In this document: piece after piece, positions 60,186 through 64,000 of the stretch
Layout of the letters: each line of letters starts with the position of its first letter
Position numbering within the stretch: position 1 is the first letter of the stretch
NCBI RefSeq assembly: GCF_028389875.1
Contig: NC_084665.1
Location: 2,852,001 to 2,916,000 of the forward strand
Length of the DNA stretch: 64,000 nucleotides
Origin: Rhea pennata
Taxonomy: Eukaryota > Chordata > Aves > Rheiformes > Rheidae
Reading direction: 5' to 3'
Notes under the pieces: model-generated
Told to the model about the DNA's origin: nothing
What the model saw: only the letters and a program-made list of their open reading frames with translations
Database searches by the model: none
Program-made: the position numbers and the translations under genes

Positions 60186-61481
60186 CTGCCTGCCGAGGGA
60201 GCACATGCAGCCCATCCCTTGTTCCTCTCGCCGCTTCCCTGACTCTTGGGCAAAGGCTCCTCTCAGTTTGCTTTTAGGCGTGCCTCCATGCTCAGAAGCC
60301 ACCCCGCATCAGGCAGGATACGGCGGGATGTATTCTGGGCACACAGAGTGCTTCTTTCCAGGGCCAGGGCAAAACCGAGAGCAGGTGCCTCACTTGCGCT
60401 TCTGTCTGCCGAGACTTAGAGGCGGACAAGCAGGAAGCTTCCCGCCGTGCGTGCTGCTGCACGCAACCAGCCTCCAAAGAAAGCAGGGCGCTAAGGCGAG
60501 CGCTCTGGGCACCCCAGGAGTGATTCTGCCTGCCGAGGAAAGACACGCAGCCTCTTCCCTGCCTCTTAGGCAAAGCCCGTCCCAGCTTGCTTCTAGGCGT
60601 GCCTCCGTGCTCAGAAGCAGCCCCAAGGCAGGCAGGATAGCGCGGGATACAATCTGGGCACGGAGCGTGCTTGCTTGCATGCCCAGGGCAAACCGAGAGC
60701 AGGTGCCTCACTTGCGCTTCTGTCTGCCGAGACTTAGAGCTGGCCCGCGCGCAGCTTCCTGCTGTGTGTGCTGCTGTACGCAACCAGCCTCCAAAGAAAG
60801 CAGGGCGCTAAGGCGAGCGCTCTGGGCACCCCGGGAGTAATTCTGCCTGCCGAGGAAGGACACGCAGCCACTTCCCTGCCTCTTAGGCAAAGTCTCCTCT
60901 CAGTTTGTTGTTGGACACCCGTCCGTGCTAAGAAGCCACCCGGCATGAGGCAGGATACAGCGGGAAGCATTCTGGGCACGCGGAGTGCTGCTTCCCATGC
61001 CCGGGGCAAACCGAGAGCAGGTGCCTCACTCGCGCTTCTGTCTGCCGAGACTTAGAGGAGGACAAGCAGGAAGCTTCCCGCCGTGCATACTGCTGCACGC
61101 AACTAGCCTCCAAAGAAAGCAGGGCGCTAAGGCGAGCGCTCTGGGCACCCCAGGAGTGATTCTGCCTGCCGAAGAAAGACACGCAGCCTCTTCCCTGCCT
61201 CTTAGGCAAAGTCTCCTCTGTTTGATTTTAGGTGTGCCTGCATGCTCAGAAGCGGCCCCAAGGCAGGCAGGTTAGTGCGGGATGTGTTCTGGGCACGCAG
61301 CGTGCTTGCTTGCATGCCCAGGGCAAACCGAGAGCAGGTGCCTCACTTGCGCTTCTGTCTGCCGAGACTTAGAGACTCGCTGGCCAGCGAACAGATTCCC
61401 ACTGTGCGTGCCTCTGTGCTCAAACAGCCCCAAACAAAGCAGGGCGCTAAGGCAAGAGTACGAAGTGCACCAGGAGTGAAT
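60186..61481 (+). repeat. Extra copy of the 1296-bp sub-block
   Basis: Matches the last four monomers of the higher-order unit (58890-60185) and follows them directly, making a local 2 x 1296-bp tandem. Its first monomer carries the acatgcagccc variant typical of offset 0, which suggests a hybrid made by unequal exchange between sub-blocks. Confidence 0.88.
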
Positions 61482-63429
61482 CTGCCTGCCGAGGGAGCAC
61501 ATGCAGCCCATCCCTTGTTCCTCTCGCCGCTTCCCTGACTCTTGGGCAAAGGCTCCTCTCAGTTTGCTTTTAGGCGTGCCTCCATGCTCAGAAGCCACCC
61601 CGCATCAGGCAGGATACGGCGGGATGTATTCTGGGCACACAGAGTGCTTCTTTCCAGGGCCAGGGCAAAACCGAGAGCAGGTGCCTCACTTGCGCTTCTG
61701 TCTGCCGAGACTTAGAGGCGGACAAGCAGGAAGCTTCCCGCCGTGTGTGCTGCTGCACGCAACCAGCCTCCAAAGAAAGCAGGGCACTAAGGCGAGCGCT
61801 CTGGGCACCCCAGGAGTGATTCTGCCTGCCGAAGAAAGACACGCAGCCTCTTCCCTGCCTCTTAGGCAAAGCCCGTCCCAGCTTGCTTCTAGGCGTGCCT
61901 CCGTGCTCAGAAGCAGCCCCAAGGCAGGCAGGATAGTGCGGGATACAATCTGGGCACGCAGCGTGCTTGCTTGCATGCCCAGGGCAAACCGAGAGCAGGT
62001 GCCTCACTTGCGCTTCTGTCTGCCGAGACTTAGAGCTGGCCCGCGCGCAGCTTCCTGCTGTGTGTGCTGCTGTACGCAACTAGGCTCCAAAGAAAGCAGG
62101 GCGCTAAGGCGAGCGCTCTGGGCACCCCAGGAGTGATTCTGCCTGCCGAAGAAAGACACGCAGCCTCTTCCCTGCCTCTTAGGCAAAGTCTCCTCTCAGT
62201 TTGTTGTTGGACACCCGTCCGTGCTAAGAAGCCACCCGGCATGAGGCAGGATACAGCGGGAAGCATTCTGGGTACGCGGCGTGCTGCTTCCCATGCCCGG
62301 GGCAAACAGAGAGCAGGTGCCTCACTTGCGCTTCTGTCTGCCGAGACTTAGAGCTGGCCAGCGCGCAGATCCCCACTGTGCGTGCCGCTGTGCTCAAAGA
62401 GCCCCCAAGCAAAGCAGGGCGCTAAGGCAAGAGTACGAAGTGCACCAGGAGTGAATCTGCCTGCCGAGGGAGCACATGCAGCTCATCCCTTGTTCCTCTC
62501 GCCGCTTCCCTGACTCTTGGGCAAAGGCTCCTCTCAGATTGCTTTTAGGCGTGCCTCCATGCTCAGAAGCCACCCCGCATCAGGCAGGATACGGCGGGAT
62601 GTATTCTGGGCACACAGAGTGCTTCTTTCCAGGGCCAGGGCAAAACCGAGAGCAGGTGCCTCACTTGCGCTTCTGTCTGCCGAGACTTAGAGCTGGCCCG
62701 CGAGCAGCTTCCTGCTGTGTGTGCTGCTGTACGCAACCAGCCTCCAAAGAAAGCAGGGCGCTAAGGCGAGCGCTCTGGGCACCCCAGGAGTGATTCTGCC
62801 TGCCGAGGGAATACACACAGCCTCTTCCCTGCCTCTTAGGCAAAGTCTCCTCTCAGATTGCTTTTAGGTGTGCCTGCATGCTCAGAAGCAGCACCAAGGC
62901 AGGCAGGATAGTGCGGGATACATTCTGGGCACGCAGCGTGCTTGCTTGCATGCCCAGGGCAAACCGAGAGCAGGTGCCTCACTTGCGCTTCTGTCTGCCG
63001 AGACTTGGAGCTGGCCAGCGCGCAGCTTCCCGCTGTGTGTGCTGCTGCACGCAACCAGCCTCCAAAGAAAGGAGGGCGCTAAGGCAAGCGCTCTGGGCAC
63101 CCCAGGAGTGATTCTGCCTGCCGAAGAAAGACACGCAGCCACTTCCCTGCCTCTTAGGCAAAGTCTCCTCTCAGTTTGTTGTTGGACACCCGTCCGTGCT
63201 AAGAAGCCACCGGCATGAGGCAGGATACAGCGGGAAGCATTCTGGGCACGCGGAGTGCTGCTTCCCATGCCCGGGGCAAACCGAGAGCAGGTGCCTCACT
63301 TGCGCTTCTGTCTGCCGAGACTCAGACCTGGCCAGCGAACAGATTCCCACTTTGCGTGCCGCTGTGCTCAAACAGCCCCAAACAAAGCAGGGCGCTAAGG
63401 CAAGAGTACGAAGTGCACCAGGAGTGAAT
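61482..63429 (+). repeat. Variant zone of the satellite array
   Basis: Two three-monomer blocks of 975 and 973 bp. Parts match the left, less ordered region (62224-62412 like 46905-47093; 62457-62793 like 45516-45852) rather than the homogenised units. Confidence 0.8.
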
Positions 63430-64000
63430 CTGCCTGCCGAGGGAGCACATGCAGCTCATCCCTTGTTCCTCTCGCCGCTTCCCTGACTCTTGGGCAAAGG
63501 CTCCTCTCAGTTTGCTTTTAGGCGTGCCTCCATGCTCAGAAGCCACCCCGCATCAGGCAGGATACGGCGGGATGTATTCTGGGCACACAGAGTGCTTCTT
63601 TCCAGGGCCAGGGCAAAACCGAGAGCAAGCGCCTCACTTGCGCTTCTAGCTGCCGCTGCTTAGAGGCGACCATCGCGCAGCTTCCCGCTGTGTGTGCTGC
63701 TGTGCTCAAAGAGCCTCCTAAGCAGGGCACTTAGGCAATCATCCGGCTGCACCAGGAGTGGATCTGCCTGCCGAGGGAGGACGGGCAGCACATCCCTCGG
63801 TCCGCGCTCCACTTCCCTGCCTCTTAGGCAAAGCCCGTCCCAGCTCGCTTCTAGGCGTGCCTCCGTGCTCAGAAGCCGCCCCACGGCAGGCAGGACACAG
63901 CGCGATGCATTCTGGGCACGCAGCGTGCTGCTTCGCATGCTCGAGGCAAACCGAGAGCAGGTGCCTCGCTGGCGCTTCTGTCTGCCGAGACCTAGAGGCG
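63430..64000 (+). repeat. Higher-order phase resumes (partial unit)
   Basis: From 63430 the sequence follows unit 1 from 48111 onward, a constant offset of 15319 bp, and is cut by the window end. The ordered array therefore continues to the right. Confidence 0.88.

Larger units (their letters stand above)
43465..64000 (+). repeat. GC-rich satellite array, about 320-bp monomers, continuing past the window
   Basis: About 64 head-to-tail monomers were delimited by the recurring word ctgcctgccgag (for example 43571, 43889, 44224, 44562, 44881, 45198, 45516, 45855, 46173, 46491, 46820 and 47138). Spacings are 316-340 bp. Shared blocks include gtgcctcacttgcgcttctg, ctgccgagacttagag and gcagggcgctaaggc. 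The leftmost monomer, against the CR1, is the most diverged. Open frames on both strands arise because many monomers are near multiples of three (318). They carry no known domain and are not annotated as genes. I do not recognise the repeat as a named avian satellite. Confidence 0.97.

Noticed and set aside
43889-64000. CENP-B box in the satellite monomers
   Set aside because: I looked for TTCG-N4-A-N2-CGGG. The nearest words (cttcgcatgctcgagg, cttcccatgcccgggg) lack required bases.
43465-64000. CRISPR-like or rRNA/5S-type tandem array
   Set aside because: The repeats are contiguous 316-340-bp units without short-repeat/unique-spacer structure. No rRNA, tRNA A/B-box or histone sequence was seen.

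Overview
The window looks like bird nuclear DNA. It holds intron-split vertebrate genes, CR1-type LINEs (the dominant avian retroposon) and a Maestro heat-like repeat (MROH) relative of the kind that is multicopy in birds. The species cannot be fixed from sequence alone. All gene models below were read by eye from splice sites and protein resemblance.

Layout. 1-632: a decayed CR1-like LINE piece on the minus strand, running off the window edge. 1423-13033: a BTB/C2H2 zinc-finger gene closely related to GZF1, here called GZF1-like. 14100-15000: a CpG-rich promoter with an RFX X-box, an NRF1-like site and an ETS site. 14460-25283: GZF1 itself, with a coding sequence of 707 residues in five exons. 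The two genes lie head to tail, and their last three internal exons have identical lengths (95, 168 and 158 nt), so they are tandem duplicates. The GZF1-like gene also carries an extra 939-nt exon (7004-7942) that repeats the five-finger block. That exon is a multiple of three with matching splice phases, so the gene can encode 970 residues with 15 fingers or 657 residues with 10 fingers.

From about 28.4 kb the sequence changes from AT-rich to GC-rich. 28512-38480 is an MROH-family gene on the plus strand. Many exons are recognisable, but at least four contain in-frame stops, so it is probably an unprocessed pseudogene. One of its exons with flanking sequence is duplicated beyond its polyadenylation signal. 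Next come degenerate G-rich repeats (38960-39800), about 2.1 kb of almost pure purine DNA (40090-42165) and a 5'-truncated CR1 (42168-43440).

43465-64000 is one satellite array that continues past the window. Monomers of about 316-340 bp are arranged in a higher-order repeat of exactly 3262 bp (ten monomers), present in four consecutive near-identical copies from 47138 to 60185. A rearranged stretch follows, including a tandemly repeated 1296-bp sub-block, and then the higher-order phase resumes. The window therefore runs from an ordinary gene neighbourhood, through a gene-decay and low-complexity zone, into homogenised satellite heterochromatin. It could be a pericentromeric or subtelomeric border, but that is inference.
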